Shown one piece after another: positions 44,244 through 52,137 of a stretch of 64,000 nucleotides of DNA. The notes under the pieces were generated by a model. The model ran no database searches. It had not been told where the DNA came from and saw nothing but the letters and a program-made list of their open reading frames with translations. Location of the stretch: positions 1-64,000 of the forward strand of contig CALMLO010000028.1 of the NCBI GenBank assembly GCA_937868095.1. Direction: 5' to 3'. The translations under genes and the position numbers were made by a program. How positions within the stretch are numbered: position 1 is the stretch's first letter; each line of letters begins with the position of its first letter. The stretch is from an uncultured Phycisphaerales bacterium (lineage in GTDB: Bacteria > Planctomycetota > Phycisphaerae > Sedimentisphaerales > Anaerohalosphaeraceae).

Positions 44244-45551
44244 TCAGAACTTCACAGTGAAGTCCAGTTGGATGCGTTTGTAATCCTCATTTGGTTTTCT
44301 TTCCAGTTTTTCCGCCAGATAGTAGCTGACACCAAGAGAGGTATTTTTGGCGAGCATATAGGTAACGTTAAACTTGTGGCCTCTGGCATTGGTTCCGCCG
44401 TCGGCGAAGTCCGAATCGGCAAAGGCACCCAGCACCGCATCCGCTTCAAGGTCGCGGTAGCTGTAGGTGAAGTCCCAGGTGCCCGGGTCTTTGGCCTTGT
44501 TGAAGGTAAATCCGGTCAGCCAGCCGGTGTCTTCCTTCACACCGGAAGCGGTATTGACGACGTAATCGCCGAATATCGCAAATGGATGGGTGCCCAGATT
44601 GAAAGCGTACTGTCCGAAGGCCTCTACGAGATTGTAGTCAAAGTCGTAATTGGTTCCATCGGTGGAGGTGTTGCCGGCTGCTCCATTGGCGATGACTTGA
44701 TCATTGATGGCCGGCAGGGATTCGCCCTCAATATTGGAGTAGTCGAAGTAGGACAGGCCGAAGGTGGCTTTGCTTTTGTCGGCGAAGGTGTGCGCCAGTC
44801 CCACTTGTCCGCCGAGCATCCGCTTGTCGGCAGAACTGCCGTTTTCTTCGATGTAGCCGGCAAGGGTATTCAGGAACATTTCATCCTGTTCGGTTAAGGA
44901 CCTTGTGTACTGGAGGGCAAATCCTTCGGGGTTGACGTCGCCATCCCAAATCAGGTCGCTTTTGCCGACGTAGAAGGGGTTGTACATTTTACCGGCGGCG
45001 ATTGTCAGTCCGCTGACTGCTTTGGGAGTGTAGGACACATAGGCGCGGTCCACCCAGAGGTTTTTGCCGGCCCAATAGTCACCCAGAGTCTGGTTGGCCG
45101 CATTGGCAGCGGAGCCGGGAATGATTTGGTCGTCCTCATCCTTGAGGAACTCGGAGGTGGCTACGCGGAAATCGAACATGTACTCGTCGTTAATCTGGAA
45201 CTGGATTCCGACGCGTGCACGGATGCGGTGACGATCATCCTTGGGGTCTGCTTGCCAGTCGCGGTCGCGGCACTCGTAGCGATAGCGAAAATCGCCGTAG
45301 AGTTTGATTTTTTCCAGCCAGCTGAGCGTCTCCGGGATTTCGAAGCCGCCGCTTTCTTCCATTTTAGAAATCTTTTGGGTCTGTTCTTGCTGGGCCGCTT
45401 CCATTTTCAGCAGGCGGTTGTTCATTTCAGCCAGCTGATTGTACAGTTTCTCCTGTTCTTTCCGCAGGTCGCTGATTTCGTCGGCCCAAGCGGTGCCGAA
45501 GAGCAGAACTGCGAAAACCGCCATCCATTTCAGTTTCCATTTTTTCGTCAT
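44244..45551 (-). CDS. Putative outer-membrane porin, phosphate-linked
   Basis: The start at 45551 (MTKKWKLKWMAVFAVLLF) has GGAGG 7 bases before it. A signal peptide ends near AWA. Residues about 25-60 are a coiled coil (DLRKEQEKLYNQLAEMNNRLLKM, split by period) as in trimeric porins. The rest is a beta-barrel with alternating segments such as YGDFRYRYECRDRDW and KFNVTYMLAKNTSLGVSYYLAEK, ending in F (LDFTVKF), as expected for BAM recognition. It lies between phoR and pstS, so it probably admits phosphate or phosphorylated solutes when phosphate is low. Confidence 0.82.
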   Translation of the reverse strand: MTKKWKLKWMAVFAVLLFGTAWADEISDLRKEQEKLYNQLAEMNNRLLKMEAAQQEQTQKISKMEESGGFEIPETLSWLEKIKLYGDFRYRYECRDRDWQADPKDDRHRIRARVGIQFQINDEYMFDFRVATSEFLKDEDDQIIPGSAANAANQTLGDYWAGKNLWVDRAYVSYTPKAVSGLTIAAGKMYNPFYVGKSDLIWDGDVNPEGFALQYTRSLTEQDEMFLNTLAGYIEENGSSADKRMLGGQVGLAHTFADKSKATFGLSYFDYSNIEGESLPAINDQVIANGAAGNTSTDGTNYDFDYNLVEAFGQYAFNLGTHPFAIFGDYVVNTASGVKEDTGWLTGFTFNKAKDPGTWDFTYSYRDLEADAVLGAFADSDFADGGTNARGHKFNVTYMLAKNTSLGVSYYLAEKLERKPNEDYKRIQLDFTVKF

Positions 45552-45810
45552 AAGCATACCTCCATAGAAGAATGTTTTGCGTGTTTCATCCGATTTGCAC
45601 ACGCTGTTAAAAATTTGTATTTGTGTTTTGAAAGAGCATCTCCGGACAGAAAAGTATCGGCAGTTTGGCCTTTTTTCTGAATTTTCCTGAAAAGAAAAAA
45701 TAGAAATGAAAAATGGGAAAAAGATTAGCCAACCGTCAGATTTTGGTTAAGTCCGAGAAAAGGAGTGCTAATAATTCTGGCGGAAAGAAGAAATGCGGGA
45801 AGACTGTTTT

Positions 45811-47595
45811 TTATTCGTCGGCGGGAAACAGAAGAGTAAAAGTGCTTCCTATACCGAGGGTGCTGTTTACCTGAACACTTCCGTTGTGGGCTGCCATGAT
45901 ATGCTTGACAATCGCCAGCCCAAGCCCTGTGCCGCCCAGCGAACGGCTGCGGGCTTTGTCGGCCCGATAAAAGCGTTCAAAGATACGAGGCAGATGTTCG
46001 CGTGCGATGCCGCAGCCCTCATCCTGAACCTCGATGCGAACCATTTGTCCTTCCCGACAGGCGCGAATGCGAACGGGCCGTTCCGGCTGGCTGTATTTGA
46101 CGGCGTTGTCGAGGAGGTTTACAATTGCCTGAATAAACAGCGAGGGGTTGAGTAGGGCTGTCAAGTCCTCGGGGCAGTCGATTGTCAGGGGGATTTGTTT
46201 GTTTTGTGCGGAATGCCGGCAGCAGTCGGCCGCTTCTTCGAGCAAAGGCCGCAGGGCCGTCCTCTGGCGGGGAATAGGGGCCTGCTCGGTTTGCTGCTCC
46301 AGAGAAGAAAGCGTCAGAAGGTCTTCGATGATGGAGTCAAGCCGGTCTGTCTGACGCCGCATGATTTCGAGAAACCGCTTCAGGTCTTCCGGATTGTCTT
46401 TGGCTCCTTCGAGAAGGGTTTCGAGGAAGCCCTTAATACTGGTAACGGGGGTTTTCAGTTCGTGGGAGACGTTGGCAACAAAGTCTGTTTTGACTCTTTG
46501 GAGTTTGTGGAGGTCGGTGATGTCTCTGAGCACAATCAGCGTGCCGATGCGTCTGCCGGAATGGTCTATGAGGGCACTGCTGCGGAGATGAACATAACGC
46601 TCCTGGTCGGCTTCCCGGAGGGTCAGCCGTTCTTCGAGAGGTTCGGGGTCGGCCAGTGCCCGGCGGATAAACTCCTGAAACTGCGTATTGCGTACCATTT
46701 CATTGGCGGTGCGGCCGGCGGGGTTGGGGACAGAGACTTGAAGAAGGCAGCGGGCGGCGTTGTTCATACTGATGCAGCGGTTCTGAAGGTCGAGTGCCAG
46801 CACGCCTTCATTCATGCTGGCCAGTACGGCCTGCTGTTCATTCCGCTGGAGGGTGATGGTTTCGATCCGCTCTGCCAGTTCGGAAGCCATGTGATTGAGG
46901 GCCTTGGCCAAGAAGGCGACCTCCCGTGTTTTGAAAAGAGGCAGGCGGTAGGTAAGATTGCCTGAGGCAAACTGTTTCGCACCGGCTGCGATCTGGCGGA
47001 GGGGTTTTGTCAAATGCCAGCAGAGCAGCCAGAGAAGCAAGGCCATCAATCCTGCCGCCGGCAGGGTGGACAAAAGCAGTTTGTGCTGCACCCGCGTCAG
47101 TGTTTCCTCGATTTGCCGGATTGGAAAGGCCGTGCGGATAATCAGGGCAACGCGGCCGTCTTTGAAAAGAGGGACGGCTGCATAAAGATAGCGCTCTTTC
47201 AGCGTGCTGCTTGCGCGGATATCAAGACCTGTCTGTCCCTGCAAGGCCTGCTGGACTTCCGGCCTTGAGAGGTGGTTCTCCATTGCGGAAGGGTCCTGGT
47301 CGGAATCTCCAAGAACCCTGCCGTCAGTACTGATTAGGGTGATTCTTGTACGGGTTTGACGGCTGAGTGTTTTGCATAACGGATCGAGGTCGGCAAAGTC
47401 TGTTTGTGCATCGAGGAGAGAATCTATGTCGAATTGAAGAAAGGAGGCCTGGGTTCTGAGGTCTTCTTTTTTCTGTTCGAGGTACTGCTGATAGAGACTG
47501 CTGGAGATAACAAAATAAATAAAAGCAGCAAAAGCGAACAGCAGCACCAGCAGGGCTGGATAAAATTGCCAAAGAAAAGAACGTCGTTTGGCCAT
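45811..47595 (-). CDS. phoR: Phosphate-regulon sensor histidine kinase PhoR
   Basis: The 594-residue kinase has two membrane helices (about 10-32 and 165-190) flanking an extracytoplasmic sensor segment. A HAMP linker (LTKPLRQIAAGAKQFASGNL), a PAS domain (about 240-355), HisKA with the phospho-His in FVANVSHELKTPVTSIKGFL, and HATPase with LLDNAVKYSQP, DEGCGIAREHLPRIFERFY and GGTGLGLAIVKHI follow. It starts 8 bases after phoB. With pst and phoU next to it, the phosphate role is well supported. Confidence 0.92.
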   Translation of the reverse strand: MAKRRSFLWQFYPALLVLLFAFAAFIYFVISSSLYQQYLEQKKEDLRTQASFLQFDIDSLLDAQTDFADLDPLCKTLSRQTRTRITLISTDGRVLGDSDQDPSAMENHLSRPEVQQALQGQTGLDIRASSTLKERYLYAAVPLFKDGRVALIIRTAFPIRQIEETLTRVQHKLLLSTLPAAGLMALLLWLLCWHLTKPLRQIAAGAKQFASGNLTYRLPLFKTREVAFLAKALNHMASELAERIETITLQRNEQQAVLASMNEGVLALDLQNRCISMNNAARCLLQVSVPNPAGRTANEMVRNTQFQEFIRRALADPEPLEERLTLREADQERYVHLRSSALIDHSGRRIGTLIVLRDITDLHKLQRVKTDFVANVSHELKTPVTSIKGFLETLLEGAKDNPEDLKRFLEIMRRQTDRLDSIIEDLLTLSSLEQQTEQAPIPRQRTALRPLLEEAADCCRHSAQNKQIPLTIDCPEDLTALLNPSLFIQAIVNLLDNAVKYSQPERPVRIRACREGQMVRIEVQDEGCGIAREHLPRIFERFYRADKARSRSLGGTGLGLAIVKHIMAAHNGSVQVNSTLGIGSTFTLLFPADE

Positions 47596-47603
47596 TGGAT
47601 TTG

Positions 47604-48296
47604 TCAGCTTTCTTCGCGGAATCGGTATCCGACGCCGCGAACAGTTTCAATAAAATCACCGGCTTTGCCGAGTTTTTTTCGCAAACCGACAATTTGTACA
47701 TCGACCGAGCGGTCTGTTACGGGATAGTCGGAGCCGTGGACGGCATCGACTATCTGATAGCGGGTAAAAACCCAGCCCGGATGTCCGGCAAGAAAATGAA
47801 GCATTTTAAATTCGGAAGAGGTTAGTTCGAGTTCTTTGCCGTTCACATAAGTGCGATGACGTCCCGGGTCTATTTCGATATTGTGGATTTTGATAACGGC
47901 TTGCTCGCCTGGCGGGGGTTCTGTATGCCGACGGAGTACGGCTTTGATTCTTGCTAACAGGACCTGGGGGCTGAAGGGTTTGGTGATGTAGTCGTCGGCG
48001 CCTGCCTCCAGGCCGGTGACGATGTCCGTTTCGGTCCCTTTTGCGGTAAGGATAATAATGGGGATTTTTGCGGTACTGCTGTCGCTTTTGAGGATTCTGC
48101 AGACCTGAAGTCCGTCGATTCGCGGAATCATCAAATCAAGCAGAACCAGGTCTGGTTTTCCTGCTTGTGCTTTCGAGAGGGCCGTTTTGCCATCAAGCGC
48201 TGCCTCTGTCTGATAACCGTGTTTGCGAAGATTGTAGCCGATGAGTTCCTGAACATCTTCTTCATCTTCCACAATCAAAATCGTTTGGGAAACCAT
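47604..48296 (-). CDS. phoB: Phosphate-regulon response regulator PhoB
   Basis: The start at 48296 (MVSQTILIVEDEED) has GAGG 8 bases upstream; the frame's earlier TTG is rejected. Residues about 5-118 are the receiver domain: acidic pocket EDEED, phospho-Asp in LVLLDLMIPRIDG, Lys in TKPFSP. Residues about 135-230 are an OmpR-type winged helix (LTSSEFKMLHFLAGHPGWVF, DRSVDVQIVGLRKKLG, VRGVGYRF). It should control pst, porin and phoU. I could not find clear Pho boxes. Confidence 0.93.
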   Translation of the reverse strand: MVSQTILIVEDEEDVQELIGYNLRKHGYQTEAALDGKTALSKAQAGKPDLVLLDLMIPRIDGLQVCRILKSDSSTAKIPIIILTAKGTETDIVTGLEAGADDYITKPFSPQVLLARIKAVLRRHTEPPPGEQAVIKIHNIEIDPGRHRTYVNGKELELTSSEFKMLHFLAGHPGWVFTRYQIVDAVHGSDYPVTDRSVDVQIVGLRKKLGKAGDFIETVRGVGYRFREES

Positions 48297-48399
48297 AAAT
48301 TTGCCTCGATTCAAGGTTTTGTTTTGTCTCGATTTTCACCATGGTTTGTTTGAGTTTGATTAAGAAGATGTTAGAACCTTGCTGTCGGCCGGCAAAAAA

Positions 48400-48813
48400 T
48401 TATTTTTTATAGGTCGTTGCCGGGTCGTAAACCTTCTGGGCAATCACTTCGAGCTGGTCGGCGGTTCCTTTTTTTAAGGCCCGATAAAAACAGGACTGAT
48501 AGCCCACATGGCATTGGCCCTGGTCCACCTCGACCTTCAAAAGAAGACAATCCTGGTCGCAATCGGTTAAAATCTGGCGTACTTTTTGGGTGTGGCCGCT
48601 TTCCTCTCCTTTTTTCCAGAGTTTTTTTCGTGAGCGGCTGTAATAGACGGCATTTCCGGTCTGGATAGTCAGGTTAAGGGCCTCCTGATTCATATAAGCC
48701 ACCATGAGCACCTCGCCTGTTCGGGCATCCTGCGCGATGGCTGTAATCAGACCGTTGGCATCAAAACGCGGGGTAAATTGAAGTCCTTCTTCGATTTCTT
48801 TATTGGCTGACAC
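48400..48813 (-). CDS. hisI: Phosphoribosyl-AMP cyclohydrolase HisI
   Basis: HisI performs the third step of histidine synthesis. The 137-residue protein has [19 protein letters not shown], the zinc- and substrate-binding [20 protein letters not shown] and [28 protein letters not shown], with the conserved aspartates and cysteines. It lacks the HisE pyrophosphohydrolase domain. No other his gene is nearby. It precedes phoB by about 100 bases on the same strand but is probably independent. Confidence 0.94.
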   Translation of the reverse strand: MSANKEIEEGLQFTPRFDANGLITAIAQDARTGEVLMVAYMNQEALNLTIQTGNAVYYSRSRKKLWKKGEESGHTQKVRQILTDCDQDCLLLKVEVDQGQCHVGYQSCFYRALKKGTADQLEVIAQKVYDPATTYKK

Positions 48814-48911
48814 AGTTCGGTTTCCTTATCTGTTGAATTATCTGTTCTTCTTGCCGCTGTTTCTTTTACCTGTTATGATATGAAAAAACAAGAGTTTATA
48901 GGAAAGATTGC

Positions 48912-49943
48912 TTGGAAGGAAAGCCGCACAATCTACTCAAGGGGAAAATCGGGCTGATTCTTCGCCTTTGTGTGGTCGTGGGAGCGGGCTATCTGATTTT
49001 TCGGAATCTGGATTGTCGGGAATTTGCCGCCGCCTTCAAACAATTGAGGGGGTGGGTTATTTGTACGGCTATCGCCGTCAAACTTGTGAGCGAGGGGGGG
49101 ATGGCGTTTCGGTGGTGGCTTCTTCTTCGCGCCTTATCCATTCAGATTCCTTTGAAGACGGCGGTTCGGCTCCATTTTCATGGGCTTTTTTTCAGCAGTT
49201 TCCTGCCGACTTCTACGGGCGGCGATTTTATACGGGCGTGGTATGTGAGCCGTCATACAAATAAGCGGGTGCAATCCTCTCTTAGTGTCTTTGTGGATAG
49301 ATTTACTGGTTTATTCTCGACGGCACTGATTGCTGGGGTCGCCTATTTTCTCTATTTTAGCGGGCAAGGTTTTTTGGCGGTCGAAACAAAAAAGATTTCG
49401 GATGTTGAAGGTCGTTATCAGGCGTGGTTTTTGCTTTTTCTTGTCTGCTTTCTTGTCCTTGCCGTCCTTTTTGTCTTGTTCAGTTCAAAAGCCAGATATT
49501 TTTTGAAAAGGGGGTTTTTGATTTCTCGAGAGGCATTGCGGAGGGTATTTGTACATATACGAGAGATTATATCTGTATTCTTGAGAAAATGGTGGTTGTT
49601 TCCTTTGACTGTCTTGATTACCCTTTTTTTTCAAGGGCTGACGATTGTAAGTTTTTGGCTGATTGGTCTTGATTTAGGGGTGAGCGGGCAGTTGCAGTAT
49701 TATTTTGTTTTTTTCCCGCTGGTGTGGGTTATTGGGGTCATTCCTGTGAGTATTGCCGGCCTGGGGATTTTGGAAGGAGGGGTTGTTTTGCTTTTTGTTA
49801 AGGCGGCCGGGGCCCGTGCGGAGGCAGCGGCGGCCCTGGCGATTTGCCAGCGGGCGTTGTTTTTGATTGGGGCTCTGCCGGGAATCTGGGTGCATCTTCG
49901 GGCGGATTATCTCCCGAAAAAGACAGACCATATTTTTTATTGA
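48912..49943 (+). CDS. UPF0104/AglD-like lysylphosphatidylglycerol synthase transmembrane-region protein
   Basis: The 343-residue protein has about eight membrane helices and matches the flippase-like domain seen in MprF and AglD (MAFRWWLLLRALSI, FFSSFLPTSTGGDFIRAWYVSR, SLSVFVDRFTGLFSTALI, PVSIAGLGILEGGVVLLF). It has no synthase domain. Such proteins may flip lipids or glycolipids. The start appears to be TTG at 48912 with AGGAAAG before it; no in-frame ATG lies before helix 2. It has no close operon partner. Confidence 0.78.
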   Translation: MEGKPHNLLKGKIGLILRLCVVVGAGYLIFRNLDCREFAAAFKQLRGWVICTAIAVKLVSEGGMAFRWWLLLRALSIQIPLKTAVRLHFHGLFFSSFLPTSTGGDFIRAWYVSRHTNKRVQSSLSVFVDRFTGLFSTALIAGVAYFLYFSGQGFLAVETKKISDVEGRYQAWFLLFLVCFLVLAVLFVLFSSKARYFLKRGFLISREALRRVFVHIREIISVFLRKWWLFPLTVLITLFFQGLTIVSFWLIGLDLGVSGQLQYYFVFFPLVWVIGVIPVSIAGLGILEGGVVLLFVKAAGARAEAAAALAICQRALFLIGALPGIWVHLRADYLPKKTDHIFY

Positions 49944-50143
49944 CGGTGGGACGCGGTTCGGATAGATTTATCGGATACAAAAAAGCGGATATTAAGCCCT
50001 TTGCTGTAAGGCAGGTCGAAAGCGAGATTTTTGAGATTGCGGCCGACGAATGAGGCGGGGGCTGAGGATGAAAACTTTCACGGTTTTCGTGAGTGTTATA
50101 AACTTTCAAGCCCGACCTGAAATGGTTGGTGCAGAAACCGAAA
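49944..50143. other. Intergenic region with a short hairpin
   Basis: This 200-base gap has one small inverted repeat, TCACG-GTTTT-CGTGA, near 50078-50092. Open frames on both strands here look non-coding. The promoter for the DUF502 gene should lie here. Confidence 0.3.
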
Positions 50144-50854
50144 ATGCAGGCATTGCGAAATTTCAAGACCTATTTCTTCAGGGGGATGGCGGCGCTTCTG
50201 CCGACAATCCTTACCATCTGGATTTTTGTTCAATGTTATATCTTTATTCAGGATAAAATCAGTATTTATATCAATAAGGCCCTGGTTCAGGTGCTGGTGT
50301 GGGTGAATAAGGGCTGGTCGAAGGAGTTTCTGGATGCCTTTTGGGTGTATGGGCCGGGCAAGATAACCGGCTTTATTATCACAATCATCGGGGTGGTGAT
50401 TGTGGGGGCGTTTCTGGCCAGTGTTATGGGACGGACGCTTTGGCATTTTTTTGAAAGAATTTTTTTTAAAATACCTCTGATTAAACAGGTTTATCCGTAT
50501 GTAAAACAGGTGACGGATTTCTTTCTGATTCGCAAAGAGCTGTCTTTTAATCGGGTGGTGGCAGTGGAATATCCGAGAAAAGGGCTCTGGTCGATTGGTC
50601 TTGTGACCGGTGAGGGGCTGCAGGTGCTGGGCCGGAATTTGAAGCGTGATTTTCTGACCGTTTTTGTGCCGTCTTCTCCAACGCCGTTTACCGGCTATGT
50701 AATTACAGTGCCGAAAGAAGAGGTGGTCGAGGTTAATTTGACCATTGAAGAGGCGCTGCGGTTTATCATCAGCGGGGGTGTGATTACCCCTACGGAACAT
50801 CAGGTGTATCAGCAAACCTTATTGGAAGAGCGGGAAAAACAGGCGGTTCATTAA
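50144..50854 (+). CDS. DUF502-family membrane protein
   Basis: The 236-residue protein has two N-terminal membrane helices (about 14-36 and 75-98) and then a soluble domain. The N-terminal FKTYFFRGMAALLPTILTIWIFV, IPLIKQVYPYVKQVTDFF and VFVPSSPTPFTGYVITVPKEEV are DUF502 hallmarks. Function is unknown. The start is uncertain: ATG at 50144 or TTG at 50126, neither with a strong ribosome binding site. It lies 27 bases before hpf. Confidence 0.8.
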   Translation: MQALRNFKTYFFRGMAALLPTILTIWIFVQCYIFIQDKISIYINKALVQVLVWVNKGWSKEFLDAFWVYGPGKITGFIITIIGVVIVGAFLASVMGRTLWHFFERIFFKIPLIKQVYPYVKQVTDFFLIRKELSFNRVVAVEYPRKGLWSIGLVTGEGLQVLGRNLKRDFLTVFVPSSPTPFTGYVITVPKEEVVEVNLTIEEALRFIISGGVITPTEHQVYQQTLLEEREKQAVH

Positions 50855-50881
50855 GAGAAACCTTTAAGAAAGGGGTTCGCT

Positions 50882-51235
50882 ATGCTTTTTACGGTTAAAG
50901 GAAGGCATATTGAAGTTACGGATGCCATTCGGGAGTATGTGAAGAAACGAGTGGACAAACTGCCGCGATTTCACAACAATATTGGTCGTGTTGAGGTAGT
51001 GGTGGAAGAAGGGGAAGGGCCGAATTTTACGGTGGAAGTGATTGCTCATGTTGACCGTGAGGAGTTGATGGCCGCTAAAGAAATGCGTCCGGAGCTGTAC
51101 GCGGCCATCAATGCAGTATTTGATAAAATTGTTCGTCAACTTAAAAAGAAGAAAGAAAAGCAGCGTGATAACAAGCGTTGCGGGGATGTTCCGGCCAAGC
51201 CCGTCGGCGGTCCGGAACAAGAAGACGTGGCATAG
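50882..51235 (+). CDS. hpf: Ribosome hibernation-promoting factor (short form)
   Basis: The 117-residue protein matches HPF/RaiA: FTVKGRHIEVTDAIREYVKKRVDKLPRF (read in parts), VEVVVEEGEGPNFTVEVIAHVDREELMA, and DLYAAINAVFDKIVRQLKKKKEK-like end (here ELYAAINAVFDKIVRQLKK). It binds the ribosome decoding region and keeps it idle in slow growth. It is the short form, without the dimerising C-terminal domain. It stands before ptsN, an arrangement also known near rpoN in proteobacteria. Confidence 0.92.
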   Translation: MLFTVKGRHIEVTDAIREYVKKRVDKLPRFHNNIGRVEVVVEEGEGPNFTVEVIAHVDREELMAAKEMRPELYAAINAVFDKIVRQLKKKKEKQRDNKRCGDVPAKPVGGPEQEDVA

Positions 51236-51255
51236 AAAAAATGTTCTTTTTTCTA
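51233..51255 (+). terminator. AT-only hairpin at the hpf stop codon
   Basis: TAGAAAAAA (beginning with the hpf stop) pairs perfectly with TTTTTTCTA over a TGTTC loop. The stem has almost no G-C pairs, so termination would be weak. It might instead tune hpf against ptsN expression. Confidence 0.4.
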
Positions 51256-51289
51256 AGTCAGTTGCGTGTATTCAGGGTAAGGAGTATCT

Positions 51290-51748
51290 ATGAAATTATC
51301 TGATATTGTGTGTTTTTCGGCGATTATTCCGGAGCTGGAATCTAAGGATCGCAATGGGGCTGTCCGGGAGCTGGTTGAGATTCTTTATCGTGAGGGTCGT
51401 CTGGGCAGTTTGGAGCCGGAGAAACTGACGAAGGCGATTATTCAGCGGGAAAACGAGGCGAGTACCGGAATGGGCAAAGGGGTGGCGCTGCCGCATATTA
51501 AGGTGGATGGCATTGACGAGCCGGTAGCGGCTGTCGGTCGAAGCAGCAAGGGGATTGATTTTCGTTCTTTGGATAAGCAGCCGGTTTATACCATTCTTCT
51601 GCTGATTAGTCCCAAAGAAAATCCGGACAAGCATCTTCAGGCGATGGAGATTCTGTTTCGGCATCTGAATCAGGATGATTTTCGGCGTTTTCTTCGTCAG
51701 GCCCAGACGGTGGAGGAGATTGTGGAGATTATTCGAGATGCCGATTAA
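51290..51748 (+). CDS. ptsN: PTS EIIA, nitrogen-regulatory type (PtsN-like)
   Basis: The 152-residue protein is an EIIA of the fructose/nitrogen family. It contains the conserved phospho-His in GVALPHIKVDGID (near residue 66) within REN-EASTGMGKGVALPH and DFRSLDKQPVYTILLLISP. No membrane domains are attached. With HPr and EI behind it, it forms a phosphorelay without a sugar permease, as in PTS-Ntr, so a regulatory role is likely. The fused-permease type is excluded by length. Confidence 0.88.
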   Translation: MKLSDIVCFSAIIPELESKDRNGAVRELVEILYREGRLGSLEPEKLTKAIIQRENEASTGMGKGVALPHIKVDGIDEPVAAVGRSSKGIDFRSLDKQPVYTILLLISPKENPDKHLQAMEILFRHLNQDDFRRFLRQAQTVEEIVEIIRDAD

Positions 51749-51819
51749 CTGAAGGGTATGCCGGGGAAGCGGTATGCCGGAGAATGTTTTGTTAAAGGCA
51801 ATACAGCGGGATCAAGAGC

Positions 51820-52128
51820 GTGAGTGAGCAGGTAGCAGAAACTGAGGTGGAGATTCAGAATGAAGAAGGCCTTCATTTGCGGCCTGCCGTACAGTTTGTG
51901 GACGTAGCGAACCGGTACCGTTCTACTATTACGGTTTCGAACGGTACGATGACGGCCGATGCCAAGAGTGTGATGGAGATGACGATGCTGGCGGCTACTT
52001 GCGGAAGCCGGCTGAAGATTCGGGCATGCGGTCCGGATGCGGCGGATGCGATTGCTGCGCTGGAGGAACTGGTGGCCAAAAATTTTGCATTGCAGCCCAA
52101 GCCGTCGCAAACCCAAAAGGAAGGATAG
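51820..52128 (+). CDS. ptsH: Phosphocarrier protein HPr
   Basis: The 102-residue protein, with GTG start, has the phospho-His loop NEEGLHLRPAVQFV and the regulatory Ser region TADAKSVMEMTMLAATCGSRL, where the Ser corresponds to the HPr kinase site. So it may answer both EI and an HprK kinase. It lies 9 bases before ptsI. It is about 12 residues longer at the ends than enteric HPr. Confidence 0.92.
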   Translation: MSEQVAETEVEIQNEEGLHLRPAVQFVDVANRYRSTITVSNGTMTADAKSVMEMTMLAATCGSRLKIRACGPDAADAIAALEELVAKNFALQPKPSQTQKEG

Positions 52129-52137
52129 ACCTCTGCC

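Noticed and set aside
45552-45810. Pho box upstream of the porin
   Set aside because: Segments such as TTAACC and CTGACGG occur, but no pair of 7-bp repeats with 4-bp spacing could be shown.
49798-50166. Minus-strand open frame spanning the gap before DUF502
   Set aside because: It overlaps the end of the UPF0104-type gene, has shadow-like composition and no recognised motif.
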